Below, piece after piece: positions 11,095 to 22,214 of a stretch of DNA of 64,000 nucleotides (its first letter is position 1; the number at the start of each line of letters is the position of its first letter). The stretch is taken from positions 1,426,001 to 1,490,000 of the forward strand of contig NC_080577.1 in NCBI RefSeq assembly GCF_029962835.1, given 5' to 3'. Made by a program: the position numbers and the translations under genes. The DNA comes from Magnolia sinica (Eukaryota > Streptophyta > Magnoliopsida > Magnoliales > Magnoliaceae). Under the pieces are notes generated by a model, which did no database searches, was not told the DNA's origin, and saw only the letters and a list, made by a program, of their open reading frames with translations.

Positions 11095-11410
11095 AATTAT
11101 TGGTTAAAATTTGTGAGGCCCATCACAATATATATGATGTTTCTATGCCGTCCATCTATTTTAACATAACATTTTGAGGCAACAGTCGGAAAATGAGAGC
11201 AGATCCAATACTCAAGTAGCCTACAGTAAAGGAAATAGTGGCTCTAAGAAGTTTTCAACGGTAAGTGTTTGATTCTCTAAATCTTGTGGTATGGTCCACT
11301 TGAGCTTTAGATCTACCTCATTGTTTTTGTCATGCCCTAAATTCAACTGACATAATGGTGGACGGTATGGATAAGCCACATTCATCATGATGGGCTCTAC
11401 ATATATTTGA
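11095..11410. repeat. GTGGGCC-family dispersed repeat, copy 3
   Basis: It shares long stretches with 25085-25395, for example AGTGGCTCTAAGAAGTTTT versus AGTGGCCCTCAGAAGTTTT, and the closing GGACGGTATGGATAAGC versus GAACGGCATGGATAAGC. Confidence 0.55.
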
Positions 11411-12177
11411 CAGCATGGTTGATTTTAGTGCTAAAAAAATTAAGCACCAAATCAAGCATCTATTGTCCTAATTATAAAAGGAAATAATTATTACCCATTT
11501 GCAGTATATATATTGAGAATTTGAAAATCAAACACTCCCTTAGAGAAATGGGTTATTTGACCATTATATTCCCAAAAAGCTCCTTTTTATTTCCCATCCT
11601 ATCAGCCAGAAAAAGCCCATTTATTAGATGGTTAAGATATTCCCATGACTGTAAAGATAACGTTAATATCTAACCGACAGCTGAAATTAAAGGTTGCTTT
11701 TTCAACCATTGAAGGGATAAAGGTATTGTCATTATCTACCCGTCCATCTCATAAAAGGGCCTTTTGTAATGGCTAGCATTGATCTTGCACACTTTATTTC
11801 AATTGTCACATTAAAGTCCATGGTTCGATAATCCGTATTGTTATATGATCTGTCCTCATAGTGGATGGACTGTGCCTCGAAATTGCCCATTCATGTATAG
11901 ATAAGAGTCCCATTCAACTGAAAAATATTCTTATATCGGTGACTAGCATCTTCCAATGGTGTAAGATTTTTGGGGCATCCTTCATCTGCCGTCGCTAGTC
12001 AAGGGACCAATGGTCTAGATTACCCTACTTTTTTGGGGAGAGGAAGCCACGTGTCATCTTATATGAGGCACACACCATTCTTTATATCCTTCCTTTTGTC
12101 TTTTTGCTGCTTTTGTTGCTGAGCCCACACGCTTTTCGGCTCTCGTTTTGTACATTTCCTCAAAAATAAGATTCCAA
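11411..12177. other. no gene seen
   Basis: Unclassified intergenic DNA. No ORF with protein-like composition and no clear repeat structure. Confidence 0.4.
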
Positions 12178-12542
12178 GTTTAGATGTATGATAATTGATA
12201 AGCCGGCAATTAGGAATTGCGTACGTAGCTCGTAAATAGTACGAATTAAACTGTCCAAAACATGGTCCCAACGTTAGATGTGTAATTAACCAAAATTTGA
12301 GATTATTTGATTATGCTAATATTAGATTGGTAGATATTTATTGGACGGTTAAATTGTATACTCAATGGCCCAATTTCCACAAATAAGTGTCCAAGAATCA
12401 GAAGTTAGGATTGTTCATCTAATATGATTTTTAGAATGTGACTTATATACATTGAATTATACAATCTAACCGGTTTAATTTGGGAAAACATCTTCCACGT
12501 ATGCAATCAACAGTTATACGCTGTCAGAGTATCATATAACTC
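12178..12542. mobile_element. TIR MITE family B
   Basis: A copy of a 370-400 bp family. Internal words GAATTAAACTGTCCAAA, TATTTATTGGACGGTTAAA, CACAAATAAGTGTCCA and CAATCTAACCGGTTTAATTT are shared with 27660, 28541 and 48592. It ends CAGAGTATCATATAACTCC. The left end is eroded. No coding capacity. Confidence 0.65.
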
Positions 12543-14394
12543 CATAAGACCGCGTGCCTACCCAAGCTCCTCGTGTTTACGCTGGATTTCTATTTTGGGT
12601 GATACTCGCGTGAGGAAGTGTAGAGATCTATTCTTACAGCAAATCTGTCAGAGATCTGAGCCATCCATCAGGATGGGTACACCGTAAACATGTCATGATC
12701 ATATCAACCTCGTCAAACGTTCGTGGAAAAGAATGAGCAGTTAGGAAACAACGTTATGCAGAAAGAATCGTCATGCACGTGTGGCTCATTTAAGTGAGTG
12801 TACTAACAGCATTTAGGTGTATGGTATACTCACAGTGCTCTCTGTCTGGTGAGCGGCATGGATCTCTGATACGTACTCCATGTAGTAGGATCTCTGTCAC
12901 AAACTTCAGCCTCCTCATATCAACTCCAGCTCACTGAATCCCGAATCCCAATGTAATAATCCATCTTAACTTACTCGATTTCCATTGTGGGGAGCTTTGA
13001 ACGATCAGGGCCGCTCTCATTTGACGCATTTCAATCATGTGCTCTAACTGGTTTTTTTTTTTTTTCCTTTTTTTTCCTCTAATTCACGTTGATGAGTTTT
13101 GAGAAAAGACATAATATTCGATGTTGAGGTTGGCATGTTGCTTTTTGAACATTAAAATCGAGTAGAATGAATTTCATGTTGGCCGACTTTAATATAGGAA
13201 GCTCATCTGCACCATTCATTCTTTCATAAGGTTGATTTTTGGGCGTGAACGAGATTTTTAGGCGTGAACGAAAAATTGAGGCAGATCTATTTAAAGATAT
13301 GTTTGGATATAAGTGCATGCATGAAAATAAAATAAAATTCTAGTTGGCAAATGAAATGAGAGGTAAATGAATCAAGAATAAATGACTTACTCCGCTTCGT
13401 TTGACTTGAAATAAAATGCATTTGAATTTTTCAATGTATTTATATAAGCACATGTGATAATTTAAATTAAATTTAATATATTAATTTAGCATGCATGTAT
13501 AATATTTAACAGCATAATTGTAACAAACCCGTTAAAATATATACTCATATCAAAACTAAAATTAAGAAACTTTTGACCATAAGAATGCAAACAAGCAACT
13601 TATTAATGTTCTTTAACCATTTATTTAAAGGGCTAACATTTAGATAGCTTGAATCATTTATTAGTAAGATTTTAGTTATATAGATCACAATTAAATTATT
13701 TTAAAATATTATCAACATACCACATATATGGAGGACATGTGTATAGCAGCACCTTTGCTTACACAACTCTCCTGAAAAGCTAGGTGAGTCATTTCAACCC
13801 GGTTTACTTCCAAATTTTAATTTCTTGGCAAGGCTCATTTATTTTCATTTAATTTTATTATCATGCATTTACTCTCATCTAAACACACTTCAAATGGAAT
13901 TTAATTCTATTTATTACCAATTTCTCTCATTTACCCCTATTTAATCCCATCCAAATTGGATATAGGGCCGTAATAAACCGTGTATATCATGTCTAAAATC
14001 TTTTAAATTCACGCTTTGTTATTCAGGTGATAGTTGGAATTTCATGATTTCAGAAGCATCCCTTAATTCTGGTGGGACACGTCTGATGAACCGATATAAA
14101 CATCATGGTCGACCCCCACACGCAATATCTGCTTTGTGGACGTCCCCATCTTAATTGTTCCTCGGGCTTAGAGTCCACATGTTTTTGGGGCTCGGTCCAA
14201 ACACTGGTAGCGCACGGGAAGGCCAGGTAGATGTCACGTGATGGACAGGATACATCATATCCATGATGTCACTCCACCCACATCAACGGTTGTCACGCCC
14301 CTTTGGAGCGTTCACTTTCATGGGAGAACCTGTTTTACCCCAAATCAGATCCATCAACAATTTAGTCCATTTATTTGCGGGTCACCGTGGTTTC
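12543..14394. other. no gene; AT-rich spacer
   Basis: Long AT-rich region without a credible ORF. 13000-13960 is particularly AT-rich. From about 14240 the sequence turns into GTGGGCC-family-like text. Confidence 0.4.
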
Positions 14395-14800
14395 ATACGA
14401 CTCTAAAGGAAATGTTTGGAACGGAATGTATATATCATATCCACACCTTCGATCCATTTTTTGAGATCATTTTAGGACATGGGCCCAAAAATGAGTCACA
14501 TCCAAAGTTCAAGTGGACCACATCACAAAAGGCAGGGGGTATTTAATGCATACATTGAAAACCTCTTGGGGCCACAAGAGTTTTGGATTAAGTTGATATT
14601 GTGTTGCTTTTACTTCCCTAGATCCATGTGACCTTATAAATAAATTGTTGGACAAACAAATATCATGGCGACCCTAGGAAGGTTTCAACAATAAGTGACA
14701 TTGTCTCATGACCCGATATCATTTTGTAATATCATTTTGGGTCATATCTTAAAATGATATTACAAAATAGATGAAAGTAATGAATATGGCATGTATTGTG
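14395..14800. repeat. GTGGGCC-family dispersed repeat, copy 4
   Basis: Ordered family words include CATATCCACACC, TTTTAGGACATGGGCCC, CAAGTGGACCACATCACA, TTGGGGCCACAAGAGTTTTG, CCATGTGACCTTATAAA and AGGAAGGTTTCAACA. Confidence 0.6.
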
Positions 14801-14818
14801 TTGGGGCTCATCAAACTC

Positions 14819-14973
14819 GGATCCTCACTCTTACTCCGGTGATAGACTCTTTGGAGTTTCAACAACTGATCAAGGGTTTGAGTATCCATAGGTGGTGAAA
14901 TCCCACAGCGGCATGAGTGTGTGGGGGTGCGTGTGCTTTTTCTTTTTCTTTTTTCCTTTTTTTTTTTTTTTTT
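14819..14973 (+). mobile_element. tRNA-derived SINE, second copy
   Basis: It starts GGATCCTCACTCTTACTCCG, with an A-box-like GGTGATAGACTC, GGAGTTTCAACA, a B-box-like GGGTTTGAGTATCC, ATAGGTGGTGAAATCCCAC and a GTGTGTGGGGGTGCGTGTG end before a T-rich tail. This is the same family as 6562-6693. No clean target duplication is seen. The tail here is pyrimidine-rich, unlike the A tail of the first copy. Confidence 0.65.
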
Positions 14974-16149
14974 AAAGTGGGTGTGTGCACACCATACAAT
15001 TTGCTTCCACTTGGAAGGTGAAAGGTGAGATTAATTACGATGGAACTGTATTTGGTCTAATGTAGGAAAATATAAGAAACATTGAATTAATCCAATATCA
15101 TATTAACATAGGGATGGGCGTGATGGGGCTGATCATTGTCTTTCTCAAGGGAATAACTACTCTGAATTTACAAAATTTCTTTGATCATGGTCTTCCTCAC
15201 AAAAATATCTTAAATTCACAAGGAAAAATTTATAAATAGAAATATATTTTTAGAAATTCTGAGAAATTGTCTAATGTGGGTCCCTGTTACACTCTTAATA
15301 TAGAAAGAAAAAAAAAATCAAAATTATCAAAAATAGTAAAATTCTAATTCTAATAAAATTCTTCTCAAGCCTAATTTTTAAAAATAAATTTTTATTAAAA
15401 GATTACTATCATGATTAAAAGTTATTTCTAAAAAGAAGAAAATCTAAAACTCTAAAAATAACAAAATATTACCCAAAAAAATGAAATTACTAACTATAGT
15501 AATTTTTTCTTAAATTTTTGTTTTTAAGCTGAAAGTGCGCGTTTTCTAAGGAAATAAACACAGTTCACCTCGAATGACCCGTTTCAGTAAAAATTGATAA
15601 GTTATGTGTCTCATAATGATACCTGAATCAAAAGTTATGATCAATTTACAGTCCACCTTCTTTTAATCTAACCATGCTAGGAATGTATTGACGCCACGTC
15701 CTGCATCACATATCATCTAGCTCAGCAGGAAATATGGCAGCATCTCCTTCAATGAGCCCATGTTGATGGTGTGTTTTATCAACACCATCCATCCACATGC
15801 GCCTTATACATGTGACAATCGGGTTGCATGTGCATACAAATAGCCATCATCAGTTGTGAAATCTAGTGATTATGGTTCCATGGTCCACTAAACACAGGTT
15901 TCACTTAGCACAATACTTTTCTCATACATAAGTTTAGGAATGATGTTAATTCCATGTAATGCAATTCAATACCATTTAATCCAAAGTTCTAAAACAGGCT
16001 ATTAATAATTTTACTAGGCAATCAAATTAAAACATTCCAAGGCATGGTTAAATGTGATGGGAACTAGCCTAATGTAAAGTTGGTAGAGTAGGTACTGAAT
16101 CACTTTCAAACATGCATTTGCGTGCCTCATAAGCAATTGCTAGAAGTTG
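14974..16149. other. no gene seen; AT-rich
   Basis: Unclassified. 15160-15520 is very AT-rich with short homopolymer runs. No coding evidence. Confidence 0.4.
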
Positions 16150-16530
16150 TGGGGCTCACATAGATGAGCGTGACAAGTCCACTTTGTCCATCAGTTCTGC
16201 AAAACTACCATTGGATAGGGTTTCATTAATTAGGCACATCCAAAACTATGGTGAGCCACACTACGTGAAACAATTAGAATAGAAATGTCCACTATTGAAA
16301 CCTTCATGGAACCAACCATGATGTTTATATGCCATCCAAACCATTCATAGGATTACTTCCGGTTATATAAACTGTTAAGTACAAATGTCATCCTTAAAAA
16401 GCTTTTGGCCCTAAAAAAATTACAAATGGTAGCCATTCAATTCCTATTGTTTTGTGTGGTACGGTCTACCTAAAGTATTGGATCTGCCTGATTTTTGCAT
16501 TCCTGCAGTATTGTTTTGTGTTACTGTGAA
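16150..16530. repeat. GTGGGCC-family dispersed repeat, copy 5
   Basis: Family text: CATCCAAAACTATGGTGAGC, CCACTATTGAAACCTTCATG, GATGTTTATATGCCATCCAA, GGTACGGTCTACC and GGATCTGCCTGATTTTTG. Confidence 0.55.
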
Positions 16531-18342
16531 ATCTATGGACGGAGTAAATTTGTCATAGGCATCTCTAGGGGCCGACGTAGCTTTCCACCGCCTAAATTTT
16601 CCACGAGCAGGTACATACTTTATCTCTGAAAGCTGTACTTGGCTCGATCAAATTCTATCATGTCAAGTCTCACCAAACTCACTGATTTCTAGCCTTATAG
16701 AATCTGTTTTGTTTTGCAGGGGACAGATCTTGAGAATCACATCCGATCATGTGATCTTAACCAGCCCATTATCTCCACTGAGATTGCCAGTTTTTTTTTT
16801 TTTTTACCATCAATTTGATTGAAATGAAATGGATGGTTAGAATTGTCCAATGAATTTGATTTTCTAAGTATGCTCTCTATCTACAATGGATGATGATCTA
16901 GACGGGCCCTATTTCTGTCAAGGACAAAAAAACCAAGTCCCCCACCGGTTAATGATGATGGTGATAATTTTGAAGAGAAATGATCCAGTGCTCCTATTTG
17001 CATCAGTACACTTTGATAGTCCAAATGATTCATCCAAGCCGTCCACTCCATCTGAGCCATGTTTCATGTCTACATTTCCAAATTTACACCACCAGGCCAT
17101 TCTATCCATCAAATCAATTGCATGAAAAATGGACAATCAAAATCATTTACATACAATAGGCAAAACTAAGGTTTTAATATATTTATTTGTGTTCATCCAT
17201 CATGGATCACTCACATTTCTAAGGCAACACTTTTATCAGGTCATCCATACCATCTCATCCATTGTTTCTAAAATGGATGGCTATAAAAATGAAAGCTATC
17301 ATTTATGGATTTAATCTTCTGATCTTGCTCCACTTAATCCACAGTCTAGATTAATGATTTCCATTGTTTAAGAATCTATATTCAAATAGGAGTACTTCTA
17401 ATTCTCTTGTAGCATTGGACTGTTTCTTAATTTTATAAAGGATGATGACCGAATACCTCCTTTAATTTAGGTGGGCCACACCAGCAACGTCATACCTAAA
17501 AGGTCTAAAATCTGGCTTGATTGAGTATTGTAATGTTCTGATCGTTGAGGTGTCCCTTTACATGGAGGGGCCAGGGAGAGTTTTATCCTTATCCCATTTT
17601 GTAATGGGAAAAGACAGCATAAAGACTAGGCAGCTGCACTCCCACCTCCCACTGCCAATACCCCAGGTAAATATTGCATGCTGAATGCCTATGGATATAG
17701 AGGAAACAGTTCCCAAGAAGTGGGAAAGATGGAAGGAGAAGCAACTGTAATATTTAATAACCCAATGAAGTGTGATGTTATGTATATTGTGAAACATTAA
17801 TACAGTAATTCAATCAAACCGTTCAAAATCATGAAACTAAGTTTAGAAGTTTAGTATTTAAAACCGATATTAATTTTAACAATCCTATCATCTTATCTTA
17901 GCGGTGAGCATTTATTTGTTGAATTAATCCAATAAATGTCCACAAAGTAGTTGGAAAATTAAATCAATGTCATTGTCTGTCTACGTTGGTGTCCATGATC
18001 TGACCAGTTTAATTCTAGTTAAATGCATGTCTCGGATATAATTTCACCCTCCCATGCATACCTTATATTTTACAGAGGCTTTGGCATATTTGGGCGTCAT
18101 TTATAAGATATTTGTAAATATTTGCATAAAAATTTATGGTTTGAAATAATTAAATTGTTGATTTATTATTGTTACAAATACTCATGTTTAGCTAGCAACC
18201 ATTAAAAAAAATGCTAAAAATGCCCGTATGAAATATACCACGAAATTCTCTTTCACGGAGACATGTATCCTTTAATTTTCTCCCTATGAAATATACCATA
18301 AAATGATTTTAATTAAATTTTTTTGAGTTGTGTGCGTTTGTC
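16531..18342. other. no gene seen
   Basis: ORFs of 60-80 codons exist on both strands at 16886-17314 and 17558-17797, but they overlap each other in opposite frames and resemble no protein I know. I treat the stretch as non-coding. Confidence 0.4.
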
Positions 18343-18380
18343 ATATATATATATATATATATGAAAGAGAGAGAGAGAGA
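18343..18380. repeat. (TA)10 plus (GA)n microsatellite
   Basis: A TA tract at 18343-18362, followed by GAAAGAGAGAGAGAGAGA. Confidence 0.9.
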
Positions 18381-18536
18381 TCTTGGACCTTGTAGGGTGA
18401 GGGCATGGGCTCTCATTTGGCCCAAGAGCTAGCCCAAGCTCGAAATCTTGGGCTGGTTTTTGGACCAAGTGGGCCCAGGACAACGATATATGGTCGTGTC
18501 CCATCATCCAGTGGGCCACCATTGTAGGAAAGAATA

Positions 18537-20475
18537 AAAGGATTAAAGAAACTTGTAAGCAATTCACATTCATCTTACATATGTGGTTTAAAGATACTTG
18601 TTGGATCCCAATCATTTTTCAAATCCAAGCCACTCAAGAATACAACCCATATTAGATGGAAGATTAAAAAGGAGTTTTTGCATATAAGTAAATAACTACT
18701 TAAATAACGAGGTATTTACAAATATCTATATAAAAATAATATGTTTGTAAATAACTATATAATTAATTCATGATTACTCCAAATACCCATTTTATATTAG
18801 TTTTCTTGACTGCTGTTAACTTTTTTGACATATTATGAAAAAATAATAAAACTACTTCTACCCTAAAACATTTTCCTCTCTCTTCAACTCAAAATAATAA
18901 TACTATTATTATTATTATAAAATTATTTGTGGAATATTCTATGTGGAGGAGAATTAAAGGATTTATATTCTCATAGAGCAGAATCTTGTGGTATGTTTTG
19001 GGACTATATTTTTGCCATTTTTTAATTGATGCTAACAAAAGTTATGAAAAGTTAATGAAATAATGGCAAAATATCAATGTAGTGATTTGCAAATCACATA
19101 TTTTCTGTAAGTATTTGTTGATACCATTTTCAAATGATCTTAAATTGGACTATCTCAAGCCCTCCTTTTAAGTATTTTCCCTGCAGTGGGCCAGGGCTTT
19201 TCAACCCGAAATGGAGCAGAGCTTGGGGGACGAGGGGCAACCCTGTCCGTCCCTTTTCAACGGAGGGTCCTCCAAAGTAGTTCCCCTATCATGTCCTGTC
19301 CGGCTCTGTTAGTGACCTACTCAGACATGACCGAGGATGTGGATCTTGAGTTAGAAAAATCCACAAACCATGCCGGTTCTTGATGGCTTCTACGAAGAGA
19401 AGTCCTGAACCTCCCTGGTCCACAGAAAGTGATCAATTTCAAAATAGGCCATACTGATCTGACCTTGGGCCCTAGCCCAATTCATCTCTTACCACTGGAT
19501 GTAAGCTACTGAAGATCCAAAACCAGGCTAGGTTGTCTTGTCCATAGGAGTGCAATGGGCTGGGTAACCTGGCTATGGACCAGGGTTCAACTTATTAGCT
19601 TGGGCCAGGCATGTATGGCCTAATCAATTTTCATATTGGGTTGGGCTCGGGTTATTTTAGACCATTCAGAGCCGGTCAAACTTGATGTGTACATGTGTTC
19701 TATCCTATTAATATTCAACCTATTTCATCAGGTAGGAAACGAATGAATCTTGCAAGAAGACCGCTGGTTTCCATTTTTCTAGAATGTATATTTCTAATCA
19801 ACGGTTGGTTAGGAACGTCAACCTTCAGAAATAGAAAGTTTGATCAGTAGCCCAACTAATTTTTAAGGCCGGGCTTGGGCTTGCTGTCCTAGGATCATGC
19901 GGGCTCAGGCCCATTGCCACCCCTAATTGTCCTAGTGATTCCATTGATTATACCTTATTATCTTCATATCTTGTCCCCACATAAGCATCTGGGACACACA
20001 TGTATGCCAAACTAGTACTTTGTATGGCATCCAGGCCGTCTAACTAGTGTGGGACCCAGTAAATAAATCACAGGGTCAAAATTTCAGTCTATTGAAAACC
20101 AGGCGGGCCCAAATGTACTGAAAGAACGGACCGGGCGTTGATTTGTACATGACCCACAAGATAGCAGATCAGCCTTAATCAATATCACAGGCCCTACTAG
20201 ATACATGGCTAGGATGTCCTAGCACGTGTGCCTGCACTGTGCGTGTGGAGATAGGAGGATAGAATGTCATCTTGTAAAGACGACAGCCCACGGTCATTGT
20301 TGCTTCTAGGCCATGGCCCACGGACCTTAAATTCAAATATAGAGATAATCCTTAGGATATTCCACCCCAAATCTCTTCATGATAATTGATTGAAAGGAAC
20401 TCTGCAACACATGGCGTGCCTCTTTGCATTGCATACTCGGGTTTCTCAAAAAAATCTCTTTCATAGGACTTGCAT
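18537..20475 (+). repeat. segmental duplication, left copy
   Basis: The segment is collinear with 22215-24745. Matching landmarks: GGATCCCAATCAT (18604 and 22292), AATAATATGTTTGTAAATAA, ACATTTTCCTCTCTCT, GAGTTAGAAAAA followed by CC (19350 and 23802), GCAAGCTACTGAAGATCCAAA-type words (19501 and 23951), GCTATGGACCAGGGT, TGTGTTCTATCCTAT and TGATAATTGATTGAAAGGAA (20379 and 24581). Divergence is substantial. No gene lies inside; an ORF at 19186-19383 is not preserved in the right copy. Confidence 0.85.
19553..19926. mobile_element. TIR element of the GGCAATGGGC type
   Basis: The left end AGGAGTGCAATGGGCTGGG pairs with the right end CCCATTGCCACCCCTA (complement TAGGGGTGGCAATGGG). It lies within the segmental duplication and its left part is also present in the other copy (from about 23990), so it inserted before the duplication. 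The right copy has lost roughly 220 nt of it. Confidence 0.55.
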
Positions 20476-20539
20476 GCCATTTTTAAGCCACACATCTTAT
20501 TTTAAATACTGCGCAGAAGTCAAGTAAGTTTATTCTAGG

Positions 20540-20633
20540 TTCCAACCTATGGCTTAATGGTAGAGAGAGCGTGTTTCAACACGGAAGTCTTGGATCTGAG
20601 TGCCCATGTGTTGTACGTGAATTTATGCATGTG

Positions 20634-20635
<2 letters not shown>
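20540..20635 (+). repeat. possible tRNA-like SINE head before (TA)n
   Basis: TATGGCTTAATGGTAGAG resembles a Pol III A box and GGATCTGAGTGCCC a decayed B box about 30 nt on. The segment runs straight into the (TA)n tract. It does not fold as a complete tRNA gene, so I do not call a tRNA. Confidence 0.3.

Positions 20636-20717
<82 letters not shown>
20636..20717. repeat. (TA)n microsatellite, about 82 nt
   Basis: Uninterrupted. It is followed at once by TGGGAAAAGGTTTTATACTG, the same kind of junction as at 10403-10413 in the opposite orientation. Confidence 0.95.
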
Positions 20718-20719
<2 letters not shown>

Positions 20720-21115
20720 GAAAAGGTTTTATACTGTCGAGCTCATGGGAACTCCCCGTGAGGTCAAGCTATGTGGGCCCCACCATGATATATGTCAAAC
20801 ATCAACACCATTCCTTTGATGGGTCCCCTTTAAATTATGGGATATCCCAAAAATCAGCTTTATATTAAACTCAGGTGGGCCACACCATCTATAATCATGT
20901 GAAGACATGCATAAAATATATAAAAGCACTTGGTGGGGCCCACCTGAAATTTGGATGCGTCTAAAACTTGGTCTGACCCCTCGTCCAAGTGGGACACACA
21001 TAATGGATGTGCTGAATTTGTGAACCACATCACGGTGGGCCCAAAAAATGATTATGAATGTTTTAATGGAGGGTAACCCCTCTCAACTTTTGTATGTGGT
21101 GTGGCTTAACAAGTC
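20717..21115 (+). mobile_element. TGGGAAAAGG-terminus repeat, copy with GTGGGCC body
   Basis: It starts TGGGAAAAGGTTTTATAC, then GTGAGGTCAAGCTATGTGGG and CCCCACCATGATATATGTC, and continues through two GTGGGCC-family passages. 25776-26170 has the same order: GGGAAAAAGGTACGATGAGG, then GGGCCCCACCCTAAC. The right border is uncertain. Confidence 0.55.
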
Positions 21116-21226
21116 ACGGATTAACTTGATTTATAAGCCCTAGGCCTACTATTCATCTCATCCCCAAGAACTTCCTTATAGATGAAGTGGTGCTCTATTT
21201 TCTTTGTTGGGCAACTAGAGTTGTAG

Positions 21227-21227
<1 letters not shown>

Positions 21228-21302
<75 letters not shown>
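21228..21302. repeat. compound (CA)n(TA)n microsatellite
   Basis: CA at about 21228-21272, then TA at 21273-21302. Overlapping dinucleotide ORFs on both strands are artefacts of it. Confidence 0.95.
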
Positions 21303-21304
<2 letters not shown>

Positions 21305-21509
21305 ACAAAACTAATGCTACTACCCCAGAATCAAGCAGCTATGTTTGGCAACTTATATTTGAATTTACTTAAGGTGTGTTTGATTTTCTAAACCCTCATA
21401 GATACATTGCAAATGGGGTAATAATTATTTTCTTGAGTAATTAAGATAGAGATCTTGATTTGACTCTTACATTTTTTATTGCTAACACGGAGGACAGTTA
21501 AATATTTTT

Positions 21510-21800
21510 GGGATCTACTATGAGGTATGTGGGTTATCTACACTGTCCATCTGTAATCCCAGCTGAATTTAGGGCATGGCCAAAAAGATGAGGCACAATC
21601 CAAAGCTCAAGTAGACCACACCACAGGAATTAGGGAATCAAATACCTACCTTTAAAAACAACTTGGGGCCCTTGTTTCCTTTGGTGTGAGCCACTTGAGT
21701 GTTGGAAGTGCTTTTTTTTTTGTCTCATGCCTTAAAATGTTACGCTAAAATAGATGGATGGTACAAATACATCATATATATTATGATGGGGCGGTTTTCC
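21510..21800. repeat. GTGGGCC-family dispersed repeat, copy 6
   Basis: Family words in order: TTTAGGGCATGGCC, CAAAGCTCAAGTAGACC, ACACCACAGGAATTAGGG, ACTTGGGGCCC, TCTCATGCCTTAAAATG and ATTATGATGGGG. Confidence 0.6.
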
Positions 21801-22009
21801 CAGCATAAATACAAGTGCATTTTCAAACATGGTAGAAGAGTGATTGTTACCTATTTGCAGGCAATTACATTGGATTTGGAGAGTGAGAGAGGACTTTGGC
21901 ATATAAATTAGTTGTAACACGTGAAGCAGTTATAATCTAAATCCATGTGAAATGAATTCACGGGCTTTTTGTTGTGATTTCAAAGCATTCCTTCTTAACA
22001 TGTTTGATG

Positions 22010-22205
22010 TGAATTGTATACCAATCCACATCACACGTGCTCTCCCAAATGCACCAATTACTAATTCACAGCAATCATATGCTCCCAAATGGCCTTACAT
22101 CCCCTTTTTTTCTGTGGTTGATGCTTGGATTCCAATTTACATCAAATAGGCTCTCCTTAAAGCACCAATTACTACCTATTCACAGCAATTTAATGCTCCC
22201 AAACA
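22010..22205 (+). repeat. two-unit local duplication, about 105-bp period
   Basis: CACCAATTACTAATTCACAG and AATGCTCCCAAA-type words recur about 105 nt apart (near 22052 and 22160), each after a GCTCTCC word. It lies just left of the right-hand segmental duplication copy. Confidence 0.7.
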
Positions 22206-22214
22206 ACCCCTAAT

